From positions 36,001 through 100,000 of the forward strand of contig CAUYUJ010000898.1 in NCBI GenBank assembly GCA_963575745.1: a stretch of 64,000 nt of DNA, read 5' to 3'. Below the pieces are notes generated by a model that was not told where the DNA came from, did no database searches, and saw only the letters and a program-made list of their open reading frames with translations. The translations under genes and the position numbers were made by a program. The stretch's first letter is position 1; each line of letters starts with the position of its first letter. Below are positions 1 through 10,352 of the stretch, piece by piece. This stretch comes from Prorocentrum cordatum. Lineage: Eukaryota; Sar; Dinophyceae; Prorocentrales; Prorocentraceae.

Positions 1-685
1 CGAGCACGTGCGGTGCCCGCCCCTGGGCTAGTCGCCCCCTGTCGTCGCCTGCGGTGCTCCGAGAGCCAGCAGGGGCGCCTCCGAGGAGAGCCGCCGCCTG
101 CCGGGGAGGCCCGTCCCCTCGCACTTGCCCCCGCTCGGCGCGCCGCCGGGGAGGGGAGGAGCGGCAGCGGCGGCGCTCTCTGCTTCGCACGCGCGGCCAA
201 GCGCGCGCGGAGCCCTGCGGCGTCGCGGCTGCTTCCCCTGCGCGGGGATGCGGAGCTCCCGGCTCGGGGGTCAGCTCGTGGGGGGGGGGGGGCGACTCAA
301 AGAGCGGGTCATCGTGGAGTGCCCCGGGGTCGAGGGCGCGCGCGCGAGGCTTTCACGCTGAGTTCGCGCCTGCGTCTGTGAATGCTCTGCGTGCTCTGTG
401 GACGTTTCCTCTCCCTCCTCGTCTTCCTTCTCTCCTCCTCCTCCTCAGAAGAAGAAGAAGAAGAAGAAGAGCCACGGTCCGCTTTTTCCTCCACCCAAAA
501 AAGTAGCCACTGCGTTGAGCTCCCCATACGTGTATCTATTTGCATTGACCTTGCCGCGGTGAGTGTCTAGGCGCAGGAGGCTTCGAATATAAACGGGCTT
601 GAGTCTTGATAGAGTGGGAGCGAATCTAAATGCGAATGAGTTGGAGTGTGAATGAGCCTCAGTAGTACGAGTGAGTCTGTGCACA
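1..685. other. GC-rich sequence, no gene supported
   Basis: About 0.7 kb of GC-rich sequence with a short GAA/CTC trinucleotide patch near 430-475. Several frames are open because stop codons are rare at this GC content, but the translations are low-complexity Arg/Ala/Ser runs in every frame and none stands out as coding. I see no RNA gene or mobile-element end here. Confidence 0.5.
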
Positions 686-890
686 TGAGCCTTGGGACTC
701 CTGGGGCCTCCTGGGGCTTCCTGGGGCCTCCTGGAGCCTCGTGTAGCCTCCTGGGGCATCCTGGAGCCTCCTGGTGTTTCCTGGGGTTTCCTGTGGCCTC
801 CTGAAGCCTCCTGAAGTCTTATGTGGCCTCCTGGGACCTCCTGGGGCCTTGTGGAGCCTCCTGTGGCCTTCTGGGGATGATTTGTTGCCC
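686..890. repeat. Degenerate CCTCCTGGGGCCT-type tandem repeat
   Basis: Roughly fifteen imperfect copies of a 12-15 bp unit such as GCCTCCTGGGGC follow one another. The open frames across it (Pro/Gly/Leu repeats) are by-products of the repeat. A related unit occurs at 38.53-38.63 kb. Confidence 0.8.
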
Positions 891-901
891 CAGGAGAGGC
901 C

Positions 902-902
<1 letters not shown>

Positions 903-952
<50 letters not shown>

Positions 953-992
953 TACATACATACATACATACATACATACATACATACATACA
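903..992. repeat. (AT)n then (ATAC)n microsatellite
   Basis: Alternating TA dinucleotides pass directly into CATA tetranucleotide repeats. Translations over it (Tyr/Ile, Met/Tyr/Val/Cys) are simple-repeat artefacts. Confidence 0.95.
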
Positions 993-1195
993 AGACTGAT
1001 GTGGCACTTCGCGCCATGTACATTGGTCCTTGAAGTTTGGTACGCAGGCGGAATGGCACAATGTAGCGATAACTCCTGTTTGCCTTTTCCGGCATCGCTG
1101 CTATAATGATGTTATTCGTTATCCTTCCTCCATGTTTATTGTTCCATATTTTCGCCATACCCTGCGCATTCTCCCCATCCTCCTGAGCTTTTTTG

Positions 1196-1760
1196 CGGAG
1201 GCTCCTCCTTGGAGAGCCTCTAGGGACCTCACAAAAGTTGTTTCGGGCTGTCTTAAGGCCTTCTGGAGGCCTCCTGGGCGTATTCTGGGGGCCTCTGGGG
1301 GCTTCCTCGGGCCACCCTGCCTCCAACCGCCGTCTCCCTGAACGACCGAATCACGATTCGGAATTCTTCGGAGGGTGTCTTTGGGCCATCTTGGGCCGCC
1401 ATGGGGCTCTCTGAGCGCCATCTTGGACCCGTGTTGTGCCGTTTTGGGGTTCTCTTGGACTGCCTGGAAGCCCTTTCGGATGGTTGTGGGGCGATTTGGG
1501 AGCCTCCCAGGCGGCTCCGGACGCCCAGAAGACCGCCGTCTTGGAGCGTCGGGAAGCCGAAAAGAGGAGAACCCCCAAATTCACCAAAGAACCACAGAAA
1601 ATCAATGATTTTTGCCTCGGGGGGGCCTTCTTGGGAGTGCTCTTGGAGGCCTCTTTCGGGCCGTCCTGGAGGGCCTCTTGGGCCATCTTGAGGTCACGTC
1701 GGTCACTCCTGGAGCGCTCTTGTGCTGTCTTGGGGGGTCTTTGGGACGTCTCCGATGACC
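1196..1760. repeat. Degenerate GGGCCTCTTGGG repeat
   Basis: The segment is built from imperfect 10-13 bp words of the type TTGGGGGCC and CCTCTTGGGCC. It is the reverse-complement form of the AAGAGGCCCC/AAGATGGCCC field at 43.7-45.4 kb and 42.0-42.3 kb. No coding frame is convincing. Confidence 0.65.
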
Positions 1761-1956
1761 CCCCTGATCGCCCTAAGTGTGCTGGGAAGGCTTGGCAAAA
1801 CGCCTTGCGAGGCCCGGTGGCCGCTTCGAGGCCCGTTCAGAGGGCCCCAAAGCCCCAGGTCCCGGGAGTCCCGTTTTGGGAGGGGGGGGGTTCCCCCCGC
1901 CCGGGCTTATAAAAATATAGGAAGAGGAATATCTAGGAACATACGCACAACATCTA

Positions 1957-1969
1957 TGATTGGAGCCAC
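1957..1969. repeat. Target-site duplication, left copy
   Basis: The 13-mer TGATTGGAGCCAC directly abuts the poly(T) run (poly(A) on the minus strand) at 1970. The identical 13-mer is at 3164-3176 beyond the other end of the insertion. Sibling repeat units nearby (about 3273-3292, GATTGGAGGCACAGGAG) show what an uninterrupted site looks like, which supports a true insertion duplication. Confidence 0.85.
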
Positions 1970-2197
1970 TTTTTTTATGACAAGGCAGCCCGTGCAGCAC
2001 GAGCCGATCCTACCGCCACGAAGGCGAGAGCCGCAAAAATGCGGCAAGGAGGCTCCGCAAACAGCGGCCTCCAAGAAGCAGCGCGCTCGCCGCGCCGCTT
2101 GGGTGCGCGCCGTCAGGTGAGGCAGCCACGCGAGCCACCATCCACCCCGTGCCGAGCCTGAAAAGGCTCAGACCACCGAAGGCACTCCCCATAGGGC

Positions 2198-3061
2198 CTA
2201 GGCGGGGTGCCAGCGGACGGCCTCCAGCATGCGCCGAAGGTCGTCGCTCGCCTCGGGGCGCCAATCGGCCGCCCTCCGCAGGACGCCGTCCGCCGCGGCG
2301 AACGCGTCCTCGAGGGCAGCCGCCGCCCCCGCCGCCGCGTCCGAGGCAGCAGCTCCGCCGCCAGGCTCCGCCGCCGCCACCGTCGCGTCCGCCTGCCCCT
2401 TCGCCCCCGGGTCCCCCGCGAGTGCCAGCCCCGTGCCCGCGGCCGCGCCGGCCGCGCCAGCGCCCTCCGCGTCCACGACCCACCGGCCCTCGCGCCCAGG
2501 GGCGGGTTCGGGCCTCCGCCTGCGCCTCTGCGGCCAGGCAGGGGCGGCAGCTCCTCCCACTCCAGCGGGATCCGCCGCCGCCGCACCCGAGGCGGCCCGA
2601 CGAACGTCGTCCGCCCACTCGTCATCGAGGACGTCCATGTCGTCGTCGGCGGTGGCCGCCGCTGCAGCCGCAGCAGCAGCTGCACCAGCGACAGCTCCAG
2701 CGACCGCCCCAGCGGGCACCACCTCCACGACCATGTTGTTCTCCTCCTGGGCGGCCGCGCGCCGCGCAGCACGGCGCTGGCGGCGACGGCGGCGCTTCGC
2801 GGCTCGCGCCGCAGGGTCAGCCCCAGCAGCACCAGCCCGGTCAGGAGGATCAGGGCGAGCAGCACCAGCAGCAGCAGCGGGCGGCGGCGGCACGGCGCCC
2901 TCGGCCCCGCGGCCCACCCCGAAAAGGGTGGCCGACACAGCCGACCGCGCCACAGCCGCGACCGTGCGCCGCGGCGCACTCGCAGAGACGGCCCCGCGGA
3001 CCGCCGCCTCAACCAGGAGGGCGGCGTCGCGGGCCGACCAAGCCCCTCTAGGCGTCGCCAT
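2198..3061 (-). CDS. Ala/Arg-rich hypothetical protein, possible LINE ORF1 (retroposed)
   Basis: Single uninterrupted 287-aa frame on the minus strand. The first ATG (MATPRGAWSARDAALLV) is chosen because it lies between the spliced-leader relict and the body. A GTG further upstream is in frame but would start inside leader sequence. Order seen: an N-terminal helix-like block with APRRTVAAVARSAVSA (residues about 25-50), an Ala/Pro linker, a strongly basic block AAKRRRRRQRRAARRAAAQ near residue 88, an acidic block DDDMDVLDDEWADDV near 145, and an Ala-rich C-terminus ending in RWHPA. No catalytic motif is visible. This basic-then-acidic Ala-rich pattern resembles small first ORFs I associate with dinoflagellate LINEs, but that is inference. 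It has no introns, as expected for a retroposed copy. Confidence 0.6.
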   Translation of the reverse strand: MATPRGAWSARDAALLVEAAVRGAVSASAPRRTVAAVARSAVSATLFGVGRGAEGAVPPPPAAAAGAARPDPPDRAGAAGADPAARAAKRRRRRQRRAARRAAAQEENNMVVEVVPAGAVAGAVAGAAAAAAAAAATADDDMDVLDDEWADDVRRAASGAAAADPAGVGGAAAPAWPQRRRRRPEPAPGREGRWVVDAEGAGAAGAAAGTGLALAGDPGAKGQADATVAAAEPGGGAAASDAAAGAAAALEDAFAAADGVLRRAADWRPEASDDLRRMLEAVRWHPA

Positions 3062-3148
3062 CCGCGCCACGGGCGAAGGGCCGCGCCGATAGGCTTTCGC
3101 CAGAGGCGGACCCTTGAGCCAGGACACGGGGCGACGGCCGTGCGAACG

Positions 3149-3162
3149 CTTGAGCCAAAATG
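3149..3162 (-). promoter_or_regulatory. Relict dinoflagellate spliced leader
   Basis: On the minus strand the sequence reads CATTTTGGCTCAAG, identical to the last 14 nt of the conserved 22-nt DinoSL that is trans-spliced onto dinoflagellate mRNAs. The first 8 nt of the leader are missing, consistent with reverse transcription stopping short of the cap. It lies directly inside the 13-bp target duplication, so it marks the mRNA 5' end that was copied back into DNA rather than an active splice signal. Confidence 0.85.
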
Positions 3163-3163
3163 C

Positions 3164-3395
3164 TGATTGGAGCCACAGGAGAGGGGGGGGCTATAGGAAC
3201 CCGCGTAATACACTAGGGATGCGTGCACGAGGGCAGGCCCAATATATGGGAACCTACGTGGCAAAACACCCATGATTGGAGGCACAGGAGAAGGACGACC
3301 TATAGAAACAGACGCAAAACACTAAGGATTAGTCACCCAGGAGAGGCCCGATCGATAGGAACACACGTACAACACATGGGATTGGCGCCGCTCCT
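3164..3395. repeat. Tandem repeat around the retrogene insertion
   Basis: Imperfect units of about 105-110 bp share words such as GATTGGAGSCACAGGAG, TAGGAACMYACGYRCAACAC and ATAGGAA. Part of another unit is at about 1915-1969, on the far side of the retrogene. The first 13 bp here (3164-3176) are the right target-site duplication. Confidence 0.65.
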
Positions 3396-4455
3396 GTACG
3401 TAAGTCTGAGTGTGAGTGAGCCTGAGTATGAGTATGATGAGTACGAGTCTGAGTATGAGTGAGCCTGAGCACGAGTGAGTCTGAGCAGAAGTGAACCTGA
3501 GACCTCCTCACCCTCAAGGCCTCTTGCGGCGTTGAAACCAACGACTCGCCCGAGACATCCTCATAATATACTCTGAACGCAGGCGAATGTGGCCACCAAG
3601 AAACAAGCAACCCGCTCGAGGCATCCTCAACGTCTGGCCCCCCTGGGGTGCGAAAACCAGCGCCTCGCTCGAGACATCATCAAACCCTGCTTCGAAAGCG
3701 GAGTATGAATATAAGTCTGAGTGGGTCTCAGTACGAGTGAGTCGGACTACAAGTGATTATGAGGGTGGATGGGTCTAAGTGTGAGTGCCTCTGAGTGTGC
3801 GGCGTAAGTCTGTGTGGGTGAGCCTGAGTATGAGTATGATGAGTACGAGTCTGAGTATGAGTGAGTCTGAACACGAGTGAGTCTTGGCATAAGTGAATAT
3901 GAAGCATCCTCGCCCTCTGGGCCCCTTGGGGTGTTGAAACGAACGCCCAATCATCACCACCATCGGCATCATCATCATCATCATCGTCGTCATCGTCGTC
4001 GTCGCTATCGTATATACATCATGATGAACACCATACCCATCATGATCACCAGCACCAAGGCATCCTAACAATATGAACCACCTGGGGTGCGATGAGGCGG
4101 TCTGAGTGAGAGTGATTCTGAGTGTGGGTAAGTCCGAATGTGACTGCGTCCAAGTAGGAGTATGATGAGTATGAGGCTGTGTCTGAGTGGGTCTAAGTAC
4201 GAGCGAGTCTGACTACGAATGATTATGAGGGATGGTGGGTCTAAGTGTGAGTGACCTTGGGTATGCGTAAGTCTGAGTGTGAGTGAGTCTACGCATGAGT
4301 ATGATGAGTACGACTCTGAGAATGAGTGAGTCAGAGCACGAGAGAGTTTGAGCATAAGTGAATCTGAGACCTCCTCACCCTCTGGGCCTCCTGGGGTATT
4401 GAAACCCACGCCTCACCCGGGACATCCTCATACTCTACTCTGAACACAGAGGAAT
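3396..4455. repeat. TGAG-rich degenerate repeats with CGAGACATCCTC units
   Basis: Two interleaved repeat types: GAGTCTGAGTATGAGTGAG-like words, and longer spacers containing CTCGAGACATCCTCAAAAT, CCTCTGGGCCCCTTGGGG and GTTGAAAC. Around 3950-4010 there is a short (CAT/CGT)n patch. No coding frame is supported. Ser/Glu/Tyr-rich translations come from the repeat. Confidence 0.7.
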
Positions 4456-4720
4456 ATGGCCACAAAGACACAAGCAACCCCCTCGAGACATCTTCAAGAT
4501 CTGGCCCCCCTGGGGTGCGAAAACCAGCGCCTGGCTCGAGACATCCTCAAAATCGGGTCCGAAAGCGGAAAAGGTTCAGAACCGAAACGGGCGAACTGTC
4601 AAGACATCCCGCCCATTGTTGGCGCGAACGGAGGAATGCGATAACCCATGGCTGCCCCCCCTCTTGAGAGAGCTGAAACCCGCGCATCGCTCGAGACATC
4701 CTCGGAACGCGTTCCGCCAT

Positions 4721-4753
4721 CCTCATCATCATCATCATCATCAGTATCATCAG

Positions 4754-4791
<38 letters not shown>

Positions 4792-5105
4792 GCATCATCA
4801 TCATCAGCAGCAGCATCAGCATCATCATCAGCGGCATCGTCAGCAGCAGCAGCATCAGCATCATCATCAGCATCAGCATCAGCATCAGCATCAGCAGCAG
4901 CAGCAGCATCACCATCACCATCAGCATCATCATCATCATCAGCATCACCATCATCATCATCAGCAGCATCAGCATCGTCATTATCATCACAAGCATCGTC
5001 ACCACCTCCATCCCCATCATCACCCGAAGATACCGACCCCCATCATCGCCACCACCACGACCAACATCAGCAGCAGCATCAACAACGGAATCGCCAGCAT
5101 CGCAT
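4721..5105. repeat. (CAT)n/(CAG)n microsatellite
   Basis: A long compound trinucleotide tract of CATCAT and CAGCAT blocks. All six frames stay open across it and give His/Gln, Ser/Ala or Met/Leu homopolymer-like products, so these are not treated as genes. Confidence 0.95.
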
Positions 5106-5238
5106 ACCATAACATAGCATGAGTAATAGCAAGAACCCCAGCCGTTGGATATGTGGACAACAAAATAATATGGGTGGAGGATCTGCGATGTTCTGTCTTG
5201 TTCGGGGAGAGGGGGGGGTGCTGGGAACATAACATGTA

Positions 5239-5455
5239 TCATGTTCTTTATCGTACTCATCCTGCTCCTCCTCCTCCCCCTCCTCCTCCTCATCATCAGC
5301 ATCATCAGCATCAGTATCAGCATCAGCATCAACAGCATCATCATCATCAGCATCATCAGCATCATCATCAGCATCAGCATCAGCATCATCATGAGCAGCA
5401 GCATCAGCATCAGCATCAGCAGCAGCATCAGCATCAGCATCAGCATCAGCATCAG

Positions 5456-5486
<31 letters not shown>

Positions 5487-5515
5487 ATCATCATCATCAT
5501 CAGCATCATCCCCCT
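5239..5515. repeat. Second (CAT)n/(CAG)n microsatellite
   Basis: Same compound repeat as the preceding tract, separated from it by about 130 bp of non-repetitive sequence, starting with a short (CTC)n patch. Followed by a short (CA)n patch at 5533-5553. Confidence 0.95.
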
Positions 5516-5629
5516 CCACCTCCCCCTTCTACACGCACACACACACATACACACATTTCCTCCCCCTCCGCGTTCTCCTCCTTCCCCTGCCCGCCCAAAA
5601 GATCTGGATGTGTGATCCCGTTGATGTTT

Positions 5630-6176
5630 CTCTCTCTCTCTCTCTCAAACTTTCTATGTTTCTCTCTCTCTCTCTCTCTTTCCCTCTCTCTGTCTCTCTC
5701 TATCTCTCTTTCTCTCGCTCTTTCTTGAGGGGGGGGGGGGGGGGGCGAAGCAAATGCAAACAACTGGCTGATACTCCTCCTCCTCCTCCTCATCCTCCTT
5801 CACCTCCTCCTCCTGTTTCTCCTCCTCCTGCCCCTCCTTCTCCTCCTCCTCTTCGTCCTCCTTCTCCTCCTTCTCCTCCTCCTCCTCCTCCTCCAGCTCC
5901 TCCTCCTCCTCCTCCTGCTCCTCGTCTTCCTCCTCATCACTCCTCCTCCTCCTCCTCCTCCTCCTTCTCTTACTCCTTCTCTTCCTCCTCCTCCTCCTCC
6001 TCCTCCTCCTCCTCTTCCTCCTTCTCCTCCTTTTCCTCTTCCTCCTCCTCCTCCTCATCATCCTCCTTCTCCTTCCCCTCCTCGTCTTCCTCCTCCTCCT
6101 CTTCTTCCTCCTCCTCCTCCTCTTCCTCCTCCTCCTCCATTTCCTTTTCCTCCTCCTTCTCCTCCTCCTCCCCCTC
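5630..6176. repeat. (CT)n, poly(G) and (CCT)n tracts
   Basis: A (TC)n run at about 5630-5728, a pure G run near 5730-5746, then some 400 bp of (CCT/CTT)n on the plus strand from about 5774. Pyrimidine-rich on the plus strand, like most trinucleotide tracts in this window. Confidence 0.9.
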
Positions 6177-6239
6177 TCATACATACCCCCTCTCCCCCCT
6201 TTCTCTCCTCCTCCCGACTTCGGATTCCCTGCCCAGGAC

Positions 6240-8200
6240 GCCCTGCCATTTTACAGAACCTACCATTGCTTACAAAAGCCTAGCAAGGCCCATCCGGGCT
6301 CAATAAAACTTACCAGCCACTTACCAGGGCCTACCCAGCCTTACCACGAATTGGCAAAGCCTACCAAGCCTGACAAGGGCCCAGCTGCGCTTCGCAAGGC
6401 TTAGCAGAGATCGCCAGGGAGTAGCAATGCTTGGCGGAACTTACCTTAGCATGGCTCAACAGGGTCTACGAGGGCTTAGCTAGGCGGCTGAGCAACGTTT
6501 TTACCAGGGCTGGGCAGACCGTGGCAAGGTTGATCCAAGCTCGGGGCTAACTAGGGCTTGCAGGCCTTTGCAATGCTTAGCGGAGCCGAGAAGGGCTGAG
6601 CAAAGCTTGGCAGAGCTTAGCAAGGTTTAGCAGGGATGGCCAAGGCTTGTTAGTTGGACCCAGCTGAGCTTCGCACAGCTGAAATGTAGCATCAGGCTTA
6701 CCAGGAGGTTACCAAAACTTAGCAAGGCGTGGCACAAATTACCTATCGATGGCAGGGCATACCAGGGCTGAGCCGGGAGGGATGGCAAACGAATGGCACG
6801 CTGAGCTGGTTAGAAGAGATGCTGGCAAACTGATGGTCTAGCCCACGGAATGGAGAGAGAGAGAGAGAGCGAGAGAAAAAAGGGGGATATATAGAGAGAG
6901 AAACAAAAAAGCAAGGGGGACGCTCAGCTAGGCTGAGCATCATCTCCCATGGCACAGCAACGTCCAGCAGGGTTGAGCAAAGCATACCAAGCTTACCTGA
7001 ACATAATAAGGCTTACCAGGGTTTACCTCAGCTGAGCGAGGCTCACCACGCTTAGTAGGGCTTAGCATAGCTTACCTGAGCTGAACTAGGCTTACCAGAG
7101 ATTCGCAGAACCAATCAAGCCTGACCAAGACTTAGCAGGGTTCAGAACAGCTTGCCAGGGCTGAACACTGCTTTGCAGGCTCAGTAAGGCTCCGCAAGAC
7201 TTACAAACGTCTTAGCACGGCTTACCAAGATTTAGCAAGGCCCACCAAGACTTAGAAGGGCTTAAGAGGGCTCAGCAAAGCTTAGCTGGGCTTACGGCTT
7301 CGCAAGAATTAGCAGGACTTCGCAAAGCTTGCCAAGCCTAAGCAAGGCCCGGCAAGGCTTACCAAGCTCAGCTGGGCTTAGCAAGGCTTGCCCATCTTAG
7401 CAAGACTTAGCTGAACTTAATAGGGTGCAGCAAAATTTACCAAAGCTGAGCAGGGCTCAGCAGGGCGTACCAGAGCTGACCAGGGCTGAGCAGAGCGTAC
7501 CATGCCGTTGCTGGGCTTCTCCGAGTTTGCCAGGGTTTAGCAGTGCCTAGCAGGGCCCTGCAGGGTATAGTCGGGCATACTAGGCCTCAGCAGGTCTTAC
7601 CAAGGCTTCGCAAGCTTTACCAAGTGTTAGCATCACGGCTCAACAGGGCTCAGCAAGGTTCAGCAGGGCTTAAGGCTTCGCAAGGACTCGCAGAGCTTCG
7701 CAAAGCTAGCACAGGCTGAGCAATGCCCGGCGAGACTTAGCAGGGCTGAACAAAGTTTGCCAAGGCGGAGCAAGGCTTAGCAAGGCTTAGCAAGGCTTAG
7801 CAAGGCTTAGCAGCGCGTACCAGAGATTACCAGGGCTCAGCAAGGCTTTGCAAGGCGATCCAAGGCTTGCCAAACTTTAGCAGGACTTCGCATAGCTGAC
7901 CAGGGCTGAGCAGAGCGTGGCAAGGTGCATCCAGGGTTAAGGCCTTACCAAGGCTGATCAGCCGAACAACGTGTAGCATTGCTGGGCAAGGCCGAATTCA
8001 GCTTAAACCGGTTGTGCATGGTCTAGCTGGGCTGACCAAGACTTACCAGAGCGTCGCTGGGCCCAGCAGAGCTTGGCACAGATGAGCAAGGCTGCGCATG
8101 GCTCAGCAGATCTGAGCAGGGCTTACCAGGAGGGCACCAAAGCTTAACAAAGCGTAGCACATGTTACTAGTGCGTGGCAGGGCTTACCAGGGCTGGGCAA
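6240..8200. repeat. 2-kb field of ~10-bp CAAGGCTTAG-type repeats
   Basis: Nearly the whole 2 kb is a mosaic of short words CAAGGCTTAG, CAGGGCTTAC, CCAGGGCTGAG and TTAGCAAGGC in mixed order, with frequent CTTAG/GCTTACC junctions. It has many stops in all frames and no coding signal. A (GA)n patch lies at 6853-6905. Confidence 0.8.
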
Positions 8201-8890
8201 GACATATGGCAAAAAAATAGCAGGCTGAAGTGACGAGTGCAGATGCTGGCAAAATGATGAAATAGCTGAAGAGAATGAGGAGAGAGAGAGAGAGAGAGAG
8301 AAGGTGAATGACGAAGGGAAGGAAACAAACTACGAACACCCCTCTGGAACAAAGAGGCACTCCATCATCCACCTCGCGATTAAGGGGGGCGGGGAAGCGT
8401 GCACATGTCGTACCCCTTTGGGGCCCCAGGGGGAAGCCTTGAGGGCCCTTTTCTGGGTGCATAAGGCACATTTCTTCCCCCCCCCCCTCCCCCTGATCGT
8501 ACCCCCGTTACTCGGCGCCCGATCGGCCTCACCATTCGTGTGAGCTGCGCGCCGCAGGCAATTTTCTGTGCGCCCCAAGGCCCCGAATGGGCCGCTGGCT
8601 CTGCAGGCGCAGGCTCCAAGAAAGCGGCCATCCTGACCTTTCGTGACGCCAGGGGCCTTGGGAGATTTAGGCGACAAGTCGCTCTAAATACCCTTGATAG
8701 GGGCGCTGTATGACCAGGGTTGTGAGGCGAATCCAGCTGTGGCGACGAAGGCCCCCCCCAAAAGCCCCGAATATTGACCCGGGGACGCACCCAAAACCAA
8801 CCCAACCCAACCGAGAGATGTTGGCAGGATCATGGCTTGGATCAGCGTGAGACCATATTCCGCTGGACACTCTAGGGGCGCAGTATAGGA
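8201..8890. other. Unassigned sequence
   Basis: Contains a (GA)n patch at 8281-8303 and GC-rich sequence with poly-C runs. No coding, RNA or TIR signal that I can support. Confidence 0.4.
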
Positions 8891-9645
8891 ACGGAAGTGT
8901 CGCGGCTTGCAGCTCCCGTGGGGGTAGGGTCTTCTTTGGTCTGGGTAAGGCTGCGCTCGGCTGAACCCCCAAGGGGCGCAAGAAAGCGTCGACTGGCGCA
9001 AGGTTTGCAGCCTCAAGGGGGGCGAAATCTCATGTGGTTTGCGCACGGCCGATCACACCTCTGGACCCCCCAGGGGCGCAAGAAAGCATCGGCAGTTGCA
9101 CGGGTGGCATCACCCAGGAGGGCGAGGCATCATGCGGCTTGCGCGGTGAAGACCGCGAGCGGCAGGGACCCCCAGTGGCATGCCCAGTTGGCAGCACCAT
9201 CGAAGGCAAGATCACGCTTAGCCCGTGCAAGACCGTACTCCGCCAGACCCCGCAGGGACGTGGGAACGTTTTCGGCAGTTGGACACTTGGCAGCACCCAG
9301 GAAAGGGCGAGGCCGCACTTGGCCTGCGCAAGACCACACTGCACTGGGCCCCATGGGGCGCAAGAAAGCTGCGAGAGACGCACGGGGCAAAAAGGCGAGG
9401 TCTCATGTAGCCTGCGTAAGGCCGAGCACGCCGCTGGGCCGACCAGGGGCGCGAGAAAGCTGCGACAGCTGTACGGCTGTGACACTGCACTCCGCTGGAC
9501 CCCACAGGCGCGCATGGCAAGAAAGCAACGACAGCTGTACGGCTGGCGGCAGTCAGGCGGGGAGGTCGCGCTTGGTCTGCGCGACATCGCATTCGGTTAG
9601 AACCCCTACGTATGGGGCGCAGGAGAGCGACAAAAGTTGCATGCG
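8890..9645. repeat. Tandem array of ~100-bp units
   Basis: About seven diverged copies of a unit with a fixed order: GGCGAGGTCTCATGTGGCTT, GCGCAAGACC, a CACTCCGCTGGACCCC block, CAGGGGCGCAAGAAAGC, a CGACAGCTGTACGGCTGG-like block. Frames are open on both strands across several units, as expected when a unit is GC-rich and close to a multiple of three, so I do not call genes here. Confidence 0.8.
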
Positions 9646-10195
9646 TGGCAGCACCCCCTGATGGGAAGCGATCGGGATCAAGTAAACGAAGGAGGAGCGA
9701 GGAAAATCACGACATACAAGGAAGGCGAAGAGAATTGCAGGAGATGCGAATAATGGAAAACGAAAGGAATGCGGCTGGGGGAGGAGTGGGTGAGCAGCAA
9801 GTGCTGCGCCCAAGACGAGAAACCAACAACAAGGAGTGGCGGAAGCAAAAAACACAGAAACCATCCCGAGCCCAAAAACTTGCACGAGGCACATGGCAGC
9901 TGCACTGTCACCTGGGAAGTCGGGTCCTGAGCGTGTCCCCCCTGGAGATCTACAAGAGGCCCCCCGGGGTCCCTGGATGGATGCCTCTGGGGTCCCCTAA
10001 GAACAAACGCGTCCGAACACCTCTGACGCCCGCTCCCCTCGTCCCTGCCGCCCTGGATTGGCGCGGCGTTGGGTGGCCGGTGGCCCTGCGCGCGGAAGCG
10101 ACCCTGGCGTCCTCTGTCCGGCGGGCAACGGCCCAGACGGCGCCACAAGCAGCGGCGGTCACAGGTCGATCTGGTGAAGCGTCGTCCTGGCGCCG
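9646..10195. other. Unassigned; possible small minus-strand exon near 10.06-10.18 kb
   Basis: Mostly featureless. The stretch just left of the (CCT)n tract at 10.2 kb reads on the minus strand as an Ala/Arg-rich segment that could be an exon, but composition alone is not enough to call it. Confidence 0.25.
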
Positions 10196-10196
10196 T

Positions 10197-10352
10197 GCCT
10201 CCTCCTCCTCCTCCTCCTCCTCCTCCTCCTCCTCCTCCTCCTCCTCCTCCTCCTCCGCCTCCTACTCCTCCGCCTCCTCCTCCTCGTCGTCCTCCTCCTC
10301 CTCCGCCTCCTCCTCCCATTCCTCCTCCTCCTGCTCATCCTCCTCCTCTTAG
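10197..10352. repeat. (CCT)n tract
   Basis: Almost pure CCT trinucleotides on the plus strand with a few CGC and CAT interruptions. Poly-Ser, poly-Pro and poly-Arg/Gly translations are artefacts. Confidence 0.95.

Larger units (their letters stand above)
1957..3176 (-). mobile_element. Processed retrogene with spliced-leader relict, poly(A) and TSD
   Basis: A minus-strand cDNA-like insertion with every mark of reverse-transcribed mRNA. The 5' end (right side) begins with the last 14 nt of the dinoflagellate spliced leader. An 87-nt leader precedes an ATG at 3061, one 287-codon frame runs to a TAG at 2198, and about 0.22 kb of 3' UTR ends in a 7-nt A run at 1976-1970. Identical 13-bp duplications flank it. 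The host sequence is a short tandem repeat whose sibling copies lack the insert. A second, weaker match to the leader's 3' end (CTTGAGCCA on the plus strand, 3113-3121) could be an older leader from an earlier cycle or chance. Machinery in trans was probably a LINE. Confidence 0.85.

Noticed and set aside
4721-5515. Long His/Gln, Ser/Ala and Met/Leu open frames
   Set aside because: They are all six readings of a (CAT/CAG)n microsatellite.
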